Assembly: GCF_036173105.1 (NCBI RefSeq) | Contig: NZ_CP108053.1 | Coordinates: forward strand, 7,006,001 to 7,070,000 | Reading direction: 5' to 3' | DNA length: 64,000 bases | Source: Streptomyces sp. NBC_00287 | GTDB lineage: Bacteria > Actinomycetota > Actinomycetes > Streptomycetales > Streptomycetaceae | Shown here: positions 32,715 through 41,689 of the stretch, in pieces | Position numbering within the stretch: position 1 is the stretch's first letter | Layout of the letters: each line of letters starts with the position of its first letter | The notes under the pieces: model-generated | The model's database searches: none | The model's input: the letters and a program-made list of their open reading frames with translations, nothing else | What the model was told of the DNA's origin: nothing | Made by a program: the position numbers and the translations under genes

Positions 32715-33847
32715 AGTCCCAGCTCCCTGGAGATGATGTCGCGCTGGATGTCCGATGTGCCGGAGAAGATGACGGAGGGCACCGCGTCCCGCAGCGCGGC
32801 CTCGATGCCCTCGGCGCGCTGGTAGCCGCGACCGCCGAAGAGCCGGATGGCGTCCAGCGCCGTGGCCACCACGCCCTCGGAGACCGCCAGCTTGGACAGG
32901 GCGATCCACAGGGTGGCCGGGCCGCCCCGGTCCATCTCCCAGGCCGCCCGGTACAGCAGCAGCCGGGCGCTCTCGGTGCGCAGCTTCATGTCCGCGATCC
33001 GGTGCGACACGGCCTGGAAGCGGGAGATCCGGCGCCCCGACTGCTTGCGGGTGCGGGCGTGTTCGACGGCCCGGTCCAGCAGATGGTCGGCGAGTCCGAG
33101 GAACCCGGCGAACAGACAGCACCGCTCCCAGCCCATCGAGTGCTGGAAGATGAAGCCGCCCTGGCCCTCCTCGCCGAGGAGCTGGTCGTCCGGCACGAAG
33201 CAGTTGTCGAACGTCAGCCGCCCGGCCGGGACATGAGCCATGCCCATCTTCTCGAAGGGCTCACCGATCGTCAGACCGGGCGCGGAACGCTCCACCACGA
33301 ACCCGGTGACGCCCAGATAGCCTGCCTTGGGGTCGGTCGTCGCGTACGTGGTGAAGACGTCCGCGGCCGGCCCGTTGGTGACGAAGCTCTTCTCGCCGTT
33401 GAGGATCCAGCCGCCGTCGGTGCGCTCGGCGACCGTGCTGAGCCGGGAGACGTCCGAGCCCGCCTCGTCCTCCGTCATCGCGTTGCCCGCGATCAGCTCG
33501 CCCGCGCACATCCCGGGCAGGATCCGGGACTTGAGGGCCGCACCGGCGAAGTCGACGATCGGCATGGCGCAGGCGAACAGATGCGCCGAGGCACCGAAGA
33601 CAAGACCGGTGCGGTCGCAGCCGCGGCCGAGGGCCTCCACCTGCCGTGCGGTGTCCATCGCGCCGAGCCCGCCGCCGCCGTACTCGGCCGGCACCGAAAG
33701 GCCCAGCAGACCGAGCTCACCGAGCTGCTTCCAGTCGGCCCGGTCGTAGTACTCGGCTGTGCCGTCGCTCGCGGGGAACGCCTCACGCACGGCGGCCAGG
33801 GTGCGGTCGTATGCCTGACGCTGTTCCTCGGTCCAGGCGAAGTCCAT
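32711..33847 (-). CDS. Prolyl-S-PCP dehydrogenase, PltE/CloN3-like (acyl-CoA dehydrogenase family)
   Basis: A 378-residue flavoprotein that is full length for the acyl-CoA dehydrogenase family. It contains AMTEDEAGSDVSRL (FAD and substrate contact), a WILNGEKSFVTNG strand, and a C-terminal FGGRGYQRAEGIEAALRDA with IFSGTSDIQRDII. In pyrrole pathways this family carries out the double two-electron oxidation of prolyl-S-PCP to pyrrolyl-S-PCP. Its stop overlaps the start of the prolyl-AMP ligase (ATGA), the arrangement expected for partners. Electrons would pass to FAD; the final acceptor is unknown. Confidence 0.9.
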   Translation of the reverse strand: MDFAWTEEQRQAYDRTLAAVREAFPASDGTAEYYDRADWKQLGELGLLGLSVPAEYGGGGLGAMDTARQVEALGRGCDRTGLVFGASAHLFACAMPIVDFAGAALKSRILPGMCAGELIAGNAMTEDEAGSDVSRLSTVAERTDGGWILNGEKSFVTNGPAADVFTTYATTDPKAGYLGVTGFVVERSAPGLTIGEPFEKMGMAHVPAGRLTFDNCFVPDDQLLGEEGQGGFIFQHSMGWERCCLFAGFLGLADHLLDRAVEHARTRKQSGRRISRFQAVSHRIADMKLRTESARLLLYRAAWEMDRGGPATLWIALSKLAVSEGVVATALDAIRLFGGRGYQRAEGIEAALRDAVPSVIFSGTSDIQRDIISRELGL

Positions 33848-33867
33848 GGTGCGTGCCTGCCTTTCAG

Positions 33868-35184
33868 TCACTTTGGGGAGGTGAGCACGGAGTCCTGATG
33901 GACCGCGGGCCGGGACTTCAGCAGCTCCTCGTGGGCGCGCTCGTTGGGCCGGGCCAGCAGGGCGGACAACAGCGGCGCGGCCATCGCGGTCGTGACCAGC
34001 GCCATGATGACCATGGCGCTGAACAGCTCGACGGTGAGCAGGCCCAGTTGCAGACCGACGTTGAGGATGACCAGCTCGGTCAGACCGCGGGTGTTCATCA
34101 GCAGCCCGAGCGTGGTGGCGTCCCGCCAGTTCATCCCGGTCAGCTTGGCCGGGATCGCCACGCCGCCGAGCTTGCCGAGGCAGGCCACCGTGATGACGGC
34201 CAGCATCACGAGCAGACCCTGACCGGTCATCGTGGTGAGGTCGACGGACAGACCGGTCACGACGAAGAACAGGGGCAGCAGCAGCTTGCTGGCGCTCTCC
34301 ATCGGACCGAAGGCCGACTGCATCAGCATGCGGTCGCGCGGCATGACCAGACCGAAGAAGAACGCGCCGAAGATGGCGTGGATGCCGATCTCCGAGGTGA
34401 GCCAGGCGGAGCCGAAGGCACCGCACGCGGCGAAGACCATGATGTAGGGGCCCGCCGACTGCGACAGCTTGGCGGAGACCTTGGCGAGCAGCGGCTTGGC
34501 GATCCACAGCATCCCGGCGACGTACACCAGCGACCACAGCAGCATCGTGACGAACGCGCCCGTGCCGGAGGCCGTCACCAGCGCCACGACCAGGGCGAGC
34601 ATGCACCAGGCCAGTACGTCGTCGGCGGCCGCCAGCGCCAGCGAGAGCGCGCCGGCCCGGCTGAACTGCAGGCCCTGGTCGGCGACGATGCGGGCCAGTA
34701 CCGGGAAGGCCGTGATCGACATGGCCACACCGAGGTAGAGGGTGAACTCGAACATCCCTGTCTCTTTGCCGTTCACCGTCCCGTAGGTGCCGTAGATCAG
34801 CGCGGCCAGGCCCATGCCCAGGGCCAGCGGGCAGGCGATGGAGCTCAGCCAGATGATGCCGGTGGACTTGCGGCGTCCGCTGAAGCTCGTGCCGTCGAAC
34901 TCCCAGCCGATGACGAACATGAAGAGGATGAGGCCGATCTGGGCCGCGGTGCCCAGATGGGCCCGAGCCTCGGCCGGGAAGAACTTCTCCGGTAGATCTC
35001 CTGGCAGCAGACCCAGCAGACTCGGGCCCAGGCAGATGCCCGCGGCGATCTCACCGACGACCGCGGGCTGGCGTACGCGGCGGGCACCGATGGCGAAGGC
35101 GACACCTACCAACAGCGTCAGTGCGACGCCACCGATCACTGTTGTGGTCAACCACTCGGAGTGGGCGGCAGCAGCAGAGCTCAC
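33868..35184 (-). CDS. CPA2-family cation:proton antiporter
   Basis: A 438-residue integral membrane protein with about twelve hydrophobic helices. Recognisable elements are the first conserved block PAVVGEIAAGICLGPSLLG, the SITAFPVLARI helix, and AAADDVLAW, which holds the paired acidic residues of CPA2 exchangers. It has no C-terminal RCK domain. It sits between the ferredoxin oxidoreductase subunits and the pyrrole-forming enzymes with short gaps (35 and 20 bp), so it is cotranscribed with the biosynthetic genes. It may serve ion homeostasis or self-protection against a proton-carrying acidic product; that role is inference. Confidence 0.87.
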   Translation of the reverse strand: MSSAAAAHSEWLTTTVIGGVALTLLVGVAFAIGARRVRQPAVVGEIAAGICLGPSLLGLLPGDLPEKFFPAEARAHLGTAAQIGLILFMFVIGWEFDGTSFSGRRKSTGIIWLSSIACPLALGMGLAALIYGTYGTVNGKETGMFEFTLYLGVAMSITAFPVLARIVADQGLQFSRAGALSLALAAADDVLAWCMLALVVALVTASGTGAFVTMLLWSLVYVAGMLWIAKPLLAKVSAKLSQSAGPYIMVFAACGAFGSAWLTSEIGIHAIFGAFFFGLVMPRDRMLMQSAFGPMESASKLLLPLFFVVTGLSVDLTTMTGQGLLVMLAVITVACLGKLGGVAIPAKLTGMNWRDATTLGLLMNTRGLTELVILNVGLQLGLLTVELFSAMVIMALVTTAMAAPLLSALLARPNERAHEELLKSRPAVHQDSVLTSPK

Positions 35185-35219
35185 TGGGTCTCCTTACATA
35201 CGGGCGGGGCGGGCACGGA

Positions 35220-36233
35220 TCAGCGGCTCCATGTGTCGCTGCCGGCGAGGACGGCCGCGAGGTCGCCCTTGCCGTTCTGCTCGATGGCGGCGTCCAGTTG
35301 GTCGGCCATCGTCGTGTCGTAGACCGGCCGCTGAACGTCCCGGAAGACTCCGATCGGCGTGTGGTGCAGGGTCTGCGGGTCCGCCAGCCGGGACAGCGCG
35401 AAGGCGGTCGTGGGGGAGGTCGAGTGCGCGTCGTGCACGAGGATCCGGTCCTCGTTCCGCGCGGTCACCTCGACCACCTCCAGATCGCCGGTGGCCGGGT
35501 CACGGACGACGCCCTTGGCGCCGTCCGCTCCGAAGCGGATGGGCCGGCCGTGTTCCAGACGGATCACCGACTCCTGCGCCTGCTGCTTGTCCTTGAGGAC
35601 GTCGAAGGCGCCGTCGTTGAAGATGTTGCAGTTCTGGTAGATCTCCACCAGCGCGGTGCCCGGATGCTGATGAGCGGCGCGCAGAACGTCGGTGAGGTGC
35701 TTGCGGTCGGAGTCGACGGTCCGGGCGACGAAGGAGGCCTCCGCGCCGATCGCCAGCGACACCGGGTTGAAGGGTGCGTCCAGCGAGCCCATCGGCGTCG
35801 ACTTGGTGATCTTGCCGAGCTCCGAGGTGGGGCTGTACTGGCCCTTGGTCAGGCCGTAGATCCGGTTGTTGAAGAGCAGGATCTTGAGGTTCACATTGCG
35901 GCGCAGGGCGTGGATGAGGTGGTTGCCGCCGATGGACAGCGCGTCGCCGTCCCCGGTCACCACCCACACGCTCAGGTCGGGCCGGGTCACGGACAGGCCG
36001 GTGGCGATCGCCGGGGCGCGGCCGTGGATGGAGTGCATGCCGTACGTGTTCATGTAGTACGGAAAGCGGGAGGAGCAGCCGATCCCGGAGATGAAGACGA
36101 TGTTCTCCCGTGCCACCCCGAGCTCGGGCATGAAGCCCTGCACGGCCGCGAGGATCGCGTAGTCACCGCAGCCCGGGCACCAGCGCACCTCCTGGTCGGA
36201 CTTGAAGTCACGGGCGAGCAGGTCAGCCGGCAT
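35220..36233 (-). CDS. 2-oxoacid:ferredoxin oxidoreductase, beta subunit (KorB-like)
   Basis: A 337-residue thiamine-diphosphate subunit. CPGCG at about residues 19-23 is a cluster-ligand motif, GDGDALSIGGNH at about residues 93-104 is the ThDP/Mg site, and LLFNNRIYGLTKGQYSPTS follows. With the alpha subunit it forms the two-subunit enzyme that decarboxylates a 2-oxoacid to an acyl-CoA and reduces ferredoxin. Its start overlaps the end of the alpha gene. It is upstream of the antiporter in one operon with pyrrole formation genes, which is unusual for a central metabolism enzyme. Confidence 0.92.
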   Translation of the reverse strand: MPADLLARDFKSDQEVRWCPGCGDYAILAAVQGFMPELGVARENIVFISGIGCSSRFPYYMNTYGMHSIHGRAPAIATGLSVTRPDLSVWVVTGDGDALSIGGNHLIHALRRNVNLKILLFNNRIYGLTKGQYSPTSELGKITKSTPMGSLDAPFNPVSLAIGAEASFVARTVDSDRKHLTDVLRAAHQHPGTALVEIYQNCNIFNDGAFDVLKDKQQAQESVIRLEHGRPIRFGADGAKGVVRDPATGDLEVVEVTARNEDRILVHDAHSTSPTTAFALSRLADPQTLHHTPIGVFRDVQRPVYDTTMADQLDAAIEQNGKGDLAAVLAGSDTWSR

Positions 36234-38142
36234 GGATCTCCTCCTTCAGAACCGAGGCGAGCTGCTCCGCCTTGAATGGCATGCCGCTCACCTGGGTGTG
36301 GCCGCGTACGTCGACGAGGTAGCGGGCACGCAGCAGTGCCGCGAGCTGGCCGAGGTTCATCTCGGGCACCACGACTCGCTCGTAGCGGCCGAGGACCTCG
36401 CCGAGATTGCGCGGGAACGGGCTGAGATGGCGCAGATGCGCCTGCGCGATCGGCTCCCCGGCCCTGCGCAGCCGGCGCACGGCCGCGGTGATCGGGCCGT
36501 AGGTCGAACCCCAGCCCAGGACCAGGGTCCTGGCGCCGTGCGGATCGTCGACCTCGATGTCCGGCACCCAGATACCGTCGATCTTCCGCTGCCGGGTGCG
36601 GACCATGAAGTCGTGGTTGGCCGGGTCGTAGGAGATATTGCCCGTGCCGTCCTGCTTCTCGATGCCGCCGACGCGGTGCTCGAGACCCGGCGTGCCCGGG
36701 ATCGCCCAGGGGCGGGCCAGCGTCAGCGGATCGCGCTTGTACGGCCAGAAGACCTCGGTGCCGTCCGCCAGCGTGTGGTTGGGACCGTCGGCGAAGTGCA
36801 CCCGCAGATCGGGGAGTTCGTGCAGCTCCGGGATCCGCCACGGCTCGGCACCGTTCGCCAGGTAGCCGTCGGAGAGCAGATAGACCGGGGTGCGGTAGGT
36901 CACCGCGATCCGGACCGCCTCCAGCGCCGCGTCGAAGCAGTCGGCAGGTGTCTGCGGCGCCACGATCGGCACCGGGGCCTCGCCGTTGCGGCCGTACATC
37001 GTCTGCAGCAGGTCGGCCTGCTCCGTCTTGGTCGGCAGTCCCGTCGAGGGGCCGCCGCGCTGGATGTCGACGATGACCATGGGCAGTTCGAGGGCGACGG
37101 CGAGGCCGATCGTCTCGCTCTTGAGCGCCATCCCGGGACCCGAGTTGGAGGTCACCGCAAGCGAGCCGCCGAACGCCGCACCGAGCGCCGCGCCGGCCGC
37201 CGCGATCTCGTCCTCCGCCTGGAAGGTGCGCACCCCGAAGTTCTTGTGCCGGCTCAGCTCGTGCAGGATGTCGGAGGCCGGGGTGATGGGGTACGAGCCC
37301 AGGAACAGCGGCAGATCCGCCTGCTGGGCGGCGGTGAGCAGACCGTAGGACAGGGCGAGGTTGCCGGAGATGTTGCGGTAGGTGCCGGACGGGAACGTGT
37401 TCGCCGCCGGGGCGATCTCGTAGGAGACCGCGAAGTCCTCCGTCGTCTCGCCGAAGTTCCAACCGGCCTTGAACGCGGCGATGTTCGCTGCCGCGATCTG
37501 AGGCTTCTTCGCGAACTTCGACTTCAGGAACTTCTCCGTGCCCTCGGTGGGCCGGTGGTACATCCACGACAGCAGACCGAGCGCGAACATGTTCTTCGCG
37601 CGCTGGGCCTCCTTGCGGGTCAGCCCGTACTCCTTGAGCGCCTCGACGGTGAGGCTGGTCAGCGGCACGGGGTGCAGGCGGTACCCCTGGAGCGAGTCGT
37701 CGTCCAGCGGTGAGGTCTCGTACCCGGCCTTGGCCAGCGCGCGGGCGTCGAACTCGTCCCTGTTGACGAGGAGTTCGCCGCCGGAGCGCAGGTCGGACAG
37801 ATTGGTCTTCAGCGCCGCCGGGTTCATCGCCACCAGCACGTCCACGGCGTCGCCGGGCGTGAGGATGTCGTGGTCCGCGAAGTGCAGCTGGAAGGAGGAG
37901 ACACCGCCCAGGGTGCCGGCGGGGGCGCGGATCTCAGCGGGGAAGTTCGGCAGGGTCGACAGATCGTTGCCGAACGACGCGGTCTCCGACGTGAACCGGT
38001 CACCCGTCAGCTGCATGCCGTCTCCGGAGTCGCCCGCGAACCGGATGACGACACGGGACAGTTGCTCGGTCCGCTGCTCGGTCCGCGAGTCGGCGGCCGA
38101 GGCCGCCGGTGGATGGATGCTGGGGTGAGGAGCTGCAGTCAC
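36223..38142 (-). CDS. 2-oxoacid:ferredoxin oxidoreductase, alpha subunit (KorA-like)
   Basis: A 639-residue fused gamma-alpha subunit. The N-terminal gamma part begins VIRFAGDSGDGMQLTGDRF, and the ThDP-binding pyrimidine domain has YPITPASDILHEL at about residues 245-257 and FQAEDEIAAAGAALGAA. Full length for the family. I chose the GTG at 38142 because GAGG-type sequence precedes it; a GTG at 38175 would add 11 residues. It may provide reduced ferredoxin to an oxidoreductase or an acyl-CoA unit to the pathway; no ferredoxin gene is visible in the window. It is first in its operon, divergent from KS-alpha. Confidence 0.9.
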   Translation of the reverse strand: MTAAPHPSIHPPAASAADSRTEQRTEQLSRVVIRFAGDSGDGMQLTGDRFTSETASFGNDLSTLPNFPAEIRAPAGTLGGVSSFQLHFADHDILTPGDAVDVLVAMNPAALKTNLSDLRSGGELLVNRDEFDARALAKAGYETSPLDDDSLQGYRLHPVPLTSLTVEALKEYGLTRKEAQRAKNMFALGLLSWMYHRPTEGTEKFLKSKFAKKPQIAAANIAAFKAGWNFGETTEDFAVSYEIAPAANTFPSGTYRNISGNLALSYGLLTAAQQADLPLFLGSYPITPASDILHELSRHKNFGVRTFQAEDEIAAAGAALGAAFGGSLAVTSNSGPGMALKSETIGLAVALELPMVIVDIQRGGPSTGLPTKTEQADLLQTMYGRNGEAPVPIVAPQTPADCFDAALEAVRIAVTYRTPVYLLSDGYLANGAEPWRIPELHELPDLRVHFADGPNHTLADGTEVFWPYKRDPLTLARPWAIPGTPGLEHRVGGIEKQDGTGNISYDPANHDFMVRTRQRKIDGIWVPDIEVDDPHGARTLVLGWGSTYGPITAAVRRLRRAGEPIAQAHLRHLSPFPRNLGEVLGRYERVVVPEMNLGQLAALLRARYLVDVRGHTQVSGMPFKAEQLASVLKEEIHAG

Positions 38143-38195
38143 CGAGCCTCTACCTCTCTCTCGGGGGGTGCCCACGGCGGTTGCAGTTTGGGTAG

Positions 38196-38216
38196 ATGTC
38201 CTAGAGAGGTGGTCAA
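38196..38216 (-). promoter_or_regulatory. Possible promoter of the KorAB-antiporter-pyrrole operon
   Basis: On the minus strand TTGACCA (38216-38210) is followed by 8 bp and a -10-like GGACAT (38201-38196). Only one clear heptamer is present, so this is a weaker match to the layout seen at the other cluster promoters. Confidence 0.3.
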
Positions 38217-38294
38217 GAAGCGGTGCACCAGGGGAGCTTGTGTCAACCGACGCCGGTCGGCCATCTCCGGGTCACCCGGGGCCCCCTCTACCGC

Positions 38295-38326
38295 TCCACC
38301 GCCGCTTGAGCGAACGCCCCGACCAT
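38295..38326 (+). promoter_or_regulatory. SARP-like promoter of the type II PKS operon, possibly leaderless
   Basis: TCCACCG (38295-38301) and TTGAGCG (38306-38312) are 11 bp apart; 8 bp later is GACCAT (38321-38326), six bases before the KS-alpha ATG. The first heptamer is a weak match. With this -10 the transcript would start at or next to the ATG, which would explain why KS-alpha has no ribosome-binding sequence. Confidence 0.45.
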
Positions 38327-38332
38327 CCCCGC

Positions 38333-39592
38333 ATGACCCGACGCGCAGTGATCACAGGGCTGGGTGTGGTCGCCCCCGGTGGGATCGGCACCAAGGACTA
38401 CTGGGCGCTGCTCACCGGCGGCCGGGCCGCGACCCGGCACATCAGCTTCTTCGACGCCTCCACCTATCGCTCCCGGGTCGCCGCCGAGGTCGACTTCGAC
38501 CCCGCGGCCGCCGGCCTCGGCGTCCGGGAGATCCACCGTATGGACCGCTCCGCGCAGTTCGCCGTGGTCAGCGCCTGGGAGGCGGTCGCCGACAGCGGCC
38601 TCGCACTCGGCGGCCTCGACCCGCTGCGCACCGGCGTCAGCATCGGCAGCGCGGTCGGCGCGGCCACCAGCCTGGACCGGGCCTACCCGCTGCTCAGCGA
38701 CGAGGGCCGCGACTGGCGCACCGACACCACCTACGCCGTCCCCCAGCTGTACGACTACATGGTGCCGAGCGCGCTCGCCCGCGAGGTCGCCTGGACCGTC
38801 GCCGCCCAGGGCCCGGTCGCGCTGGTCTCCACCGGCTGCACCTCGGGCCTGGACGCCCTCGGTCACGCCGCCGGGATCATCGCGGAGGGGTCGGCCGATG
38901 TGATGCTCGCCGGGGCGGCCGAGGCGCCCGTGTGCGCCATCACCGCGGCCTCCTTCGACGCCATCAAGGCCACCACGCCGTACGAGGGCGACGACCCGAC
39001 CGAGGCCTGCCGCCCCTTCGACCTCAACCGCGACGGGTTCGTGCTCGGTGAGGGCGGCGCCATCCTCGTACTGGAAGAGAAGGAGCACGCCCGCCGCCGC
39101 GGCGCGCATGTCTACGCCGAGATCGCCGGGTTCGCGACCCGGGGCAACGCCTACCACATGACCGGACTGCGCCGGGACGGCATCGAGCTCGCCGCCGCCG
39201 TCGGAGCCGCCCTGGACGAGGCCCGGCTGCCCGCCGACGCCATCGACTACGTCAACGCGCACGGCTCCGGGACCCGGCAGAACGACGTCCACGAGACCGA
39301 GGCGCTCAAGAAGAGCCTCGGTGCACACGCCTACGACGTGCCGGTCAGCTCCATCAAGTCGATGATCGGCCACTCGCTGGGTGCCATCGGCTCCCTGGAG
39401 GCGGCCGCCTGCGCCCTGGCCCTGGAGCACGGCGCCATCCCGCCGACCGCGAACCTTCACACCCCGGATCCGGAATGCGATCTCGACTACGTACCCTTGA
39501 CCGCACGGGCTCAGCCCCTCAACACGGTACTCAGCGTGGGCAGTGGTTTCGGGGGCCTGCAGAGTGCCCTCGTCCTGAGGAAGCCCGAATGA
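38333..39592 (+). CDS. Type II PKS ketosynthase alpha subunit (KS-alpha)
   Basis: A 419-residue beta-ketoacyl synthase of the aromatic PKS type. The nucleophile C169 lies in VSTGCTSGLDA; histidines lie in NAHGSGT and SMIGHSLGA; the C-terminus has GSGFGG. With the KS-beta subunit encoded next to it, it builds a poly-beta-ketone chain on an ACP. The ATG at 38333 has no Shine-Dalgarno sequence but agrees with the family N-terminus (MTRRAVITGLGVVAPGG). Its end overlaps KS-beta (ATGA). No KSIII, dedicated acyltransferase or ACP gene is adjacent. Confidence 0.95.
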   Translation: MTRRAVITGLGVVAPGGIGTKDYWALLTGGRAATRHISFFDASTYRSRVAAEVDFDPAAAGLGVREIHRMDRSAQFAVVSAWEAVADSGLALGGLDPLRTGVSIGSAVGAATSLDRAYPLLSDEGRDWRTDTTYAVPQLYDYMVPSALAREVAWTVAAQGPVALVSTGCTSGLDALGHAAGIIAEGSADVMLAGAAEAPVCAITAASFDAIKATTPYEGDDPTEACRPFDLNRDGFVLGEGGAILVLEEKEHARRRGAHVYAEIAGFATRGNAYHMTGLRRDGIELAAAVGAALDEARLPADAIDYVNAHGSGTRQNDVHETEALKKSLGAHAYDVPVSSIKSMIGHSLGAIGSLEAAACALALEHGAIPPTANLHTPDPECDLDYVPLTARAQPLNTVLSVGSGFGGLQSALVLRKPE

Positions 39593-40815
39593 CCCCCGAC
39601 CCCTCTGCCGCCCCACCCGCCCGGGTGCGCGCGGCCGTCACCGGACTCGGTGTCGTCGCCCCCAACGGCGTCGGCACCCGCGCCTGGTGGCAGGCGACTC
39701 TGCGCGGCGTCAGCGCCCTGCGCCCCGCGAGCGACGCACCCATGAACCGCACCCCGGTCGCCGGTGAGGTCACCTCCTTCGTCGCCGAACAGCACGTGCC
39801 CAGCAGGCTGTTGCCGCAGACCGCCCGCTTCACCCGGCTCGCGCTGGCCGCCGCGGCCGAGGCCCTGGACGACGCCGCCTTCGACCCCGCCGCGATGGAC
39901 GAGTACGGCACCGGCGTGTTCACCGCCAGCTCGGCCGGCGGCTATGAGTTCGGGCAGCACGAGATGGGCGCCCTGTGGCGCACCGGCAGCGACAGCGTCA
40001 GCGCCTACCAGTCCTTCGCCTGGTTCTACGCCGCCTGCACCGGCCAGGTCTCCATCCGGCACGGACTGCGCGGCGCCAGCGGCACCCTCGTCACCGAACA
40101 GTGCGGGGGACTCGACGCGGTGGGCCAGGCCCGGCGCCGGCTCGGCGACGGCACCCGGGTGCTGCTCGCCGGCGGCTCCGACGCGGGGCTGTGCCCACTG
40201 GGCTGGGCGGGCCACCTCGCCACGGGGCAGGTCAGCCCGCACAGCCACCCGGCCCGCGCCTACCTGCCCTTCCACCCCGAGGCCTCCGGCTACGTCCCCG
40301 GCGAGGGCGCCGCCTACGTCGTACTGGAGGAACGTTCGGCCGCCGAGGAGCGGGGCGCGGAGGTCCTCGGCGAGGTCGCCGGGTATGCCGCCGCTTTCGA
40401 CCCGCCGAGCGGACCCGGCAACCTCGGGCTCGCGGCCCGGCTCGCCCTCGCCGACGCCTCACTGACCCCCGGCGACATCGACGCCGTCTTCGCCGACGCC
40501 TCCGGGGTGCCCGCGCTGGACGAGGCCGAGGCCGAGGTGATCGGCGACCTCTTCGGCCCTTACGGCGTCCCGGTCGCCGTACCGAAGACGATGACCGGAC
40601 GGATCGGCGCCGGCGGCTCCACGCTCGACCTGGTGGCGGCCCTGCTGGCGCTGCGGGACGGGGTGCTGCCGCCGGCGGTGCATGTGGACCGGCCCAAGGA
40701 CGGCTGGCATCTCGACCTGGTCACCGGCGCCCCGCGCCCGGTCGACCTGCGCGCGGCGCTGGTGCTGGCGCGCGGACATGGTGGATTCAACTCGGCGGCG
40801 GTGGTGGTGAGATGA
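39589..40815 (+). CDS. Type II PKS chain length factor (KS-beta)
   Basis: A 408-residue ketosynthase homolog in which the active-site cysteine is replaced by glutamine (Q171 in VTEQCGGLDA), the mark of chain length factors. The glutamine form can decarboxylate malonyl-ACP to provide an acetate starter. It pairs with KS-alpha and helps set the number of extension steps; chain length cannot be assigned safely from sequence by eye. It is coupled to KS-alpha upstream and to the ketoreductase downstream (4-bp overlap). Confidence 0.95.
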   Translation: MTPDPSAAPPARVRAAVTGLGVVAPNGVGTRAWWQATLRGVSALRPASDAPMNRTPVAGEVTSFVAEQHVPSRLLPQTARFTRLALAAAAEALDDAAFDPAAMDEYGTGVFTASSAGGYEFGQHEMGALWRTGSDSVSAYQSFAWFYAACTGQVSIRHGLRGASGTLVTEQCGGLDAVGQARRRLGDGTRVLLAGGSDAGLCPLGWAGHLATGQVSPHSHPARAYLPFHPEASGYVPGEGAAYVVLEERSAAEERGAEVLGEVAGYAAAFDPPSGPGNLGLAARLALADASLTPGDIDAVFADASGVPALDEAEAEVIGDLFGPYGVPVAVPKTMTGRIGAGGSTLDLVAALLALRDGVLPPAVHVDRPKDGWHLDLVTGAPRPVDLRAALVLARGHGGFNSAAVVVR

Positions 40816-41660
40816 CGATCCAGAAGGCCGTACCCGGCGCCTGGGCCGGTGCCTTGGAGAGCGGTGAGCCCAAAGGCCGCAAGGGGCCCGGCCGTACCGC
40901 GCTGGTGACCGGCGCGACCAGCGGCATCGGACGGGCCGTCGCCGAACGCCTCGCCGACGAGGACTTCGACCTGTTCGTCTGCGCACGGAGCGCCGACGCG
41001 GTCGCCGTGACCGTCGCCGCGCTGCGCGCCAAGGGAGTGAAGGCGGACGGCCTCGCCGTCGACGTACGCGACCCGAAGGCGGCGGGCGAGCTCGTCGAGG
41101 CCGCCGTCGCCTGCCACGGCCGCCTCGACGTCCTCGTCAACAACGCGGGCCGCAGCGGCGGCGGAGTCACCGCCGAACTCACCGACGAGCTCTGGCTCGA
41201 CATCATCGAGACCAACCTCAACAGCGTCTTCCGCATCACCCGGGAGATGCTCCGCCAGGGCGGCGCCGTCGACCGCGGCTGGGGGCGGATCGTCAACATC
41301 GCCTCCACCGCCGGGAAACAGGGCGTCGTCCTCGGCGCCCCCTACTCCGCCTCCAAGCACGCGGTGGTCGGCTTCACCAAGGCCCTCGGCCTGGAGCTCG
41401 CCGCGACCGGCGTCACCGTCAACGCGGTGTGCCCGGGCTATGTGGAGACCCCGATGGCCGAACGGGTCCGCCAGGGCTACGCCGACGCCTGGGGCACCAC
41501 CACCGACGAGGTGCTCGACCGCTTCAACGCCAAGATCCCGCTGGGCCGTTACACCACCCCGGAGGAGGTCGCCGGCATGGTCGGCCACCTGGTCACGGAC
41601 AACGCCGCGGCCATCACGGCCCAGGCCATCAATGTCTGCGGCGGCCTGGGAAGTTACTGA
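40812..41660 (+). CDS. Polyketide ketoreductase, ActIII-like SDR
   Basis: A 282-residue short-chain dehydrogenase with TGATSGIGRAVAE (NADPH site), NNAGRSGGG, NIASTAGKQG with the catalytic serine, YSASKHAVVGFTKALG with the Tyr-Lys pair, and PGYVETPMAERVR, a segment typical of C-9 ketoreductases of aromatic PKSs. An extended N-terminus of about 25 residues precedes the fold. It would reduce one carbonyl of the nascent polyketide, usually at C-9, before or during first-ring closure. Confidence 0.92.
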   Translation: MTIQKAVPGAWAGALESGEPKGRKGPGRTALVTGATSGIGRAVAERLADEDFDLFVCARSADAVAVTVAALRAKGVKADGLAVDVRDPKAAGELVEAAVACHGRLDVLVNNAGRSGGGVTAELTDELWLDIIETNLNSVFRITREMLRQGGAVDRGWGRIVNIASTAGKQGVVLGAPYSASKHAVVGFTKALGLELAATGVTVNAVCPGYVETPMAERVRQGYADAWGTTTDEVLDRFNAKIPLGRYTTPEEVAGMVGHLVTDNAAAITAQAINVCGGLGSY

Positions 41661-41689
41661 CCGTCATTGACACCGAGGGGACCTGGCAC

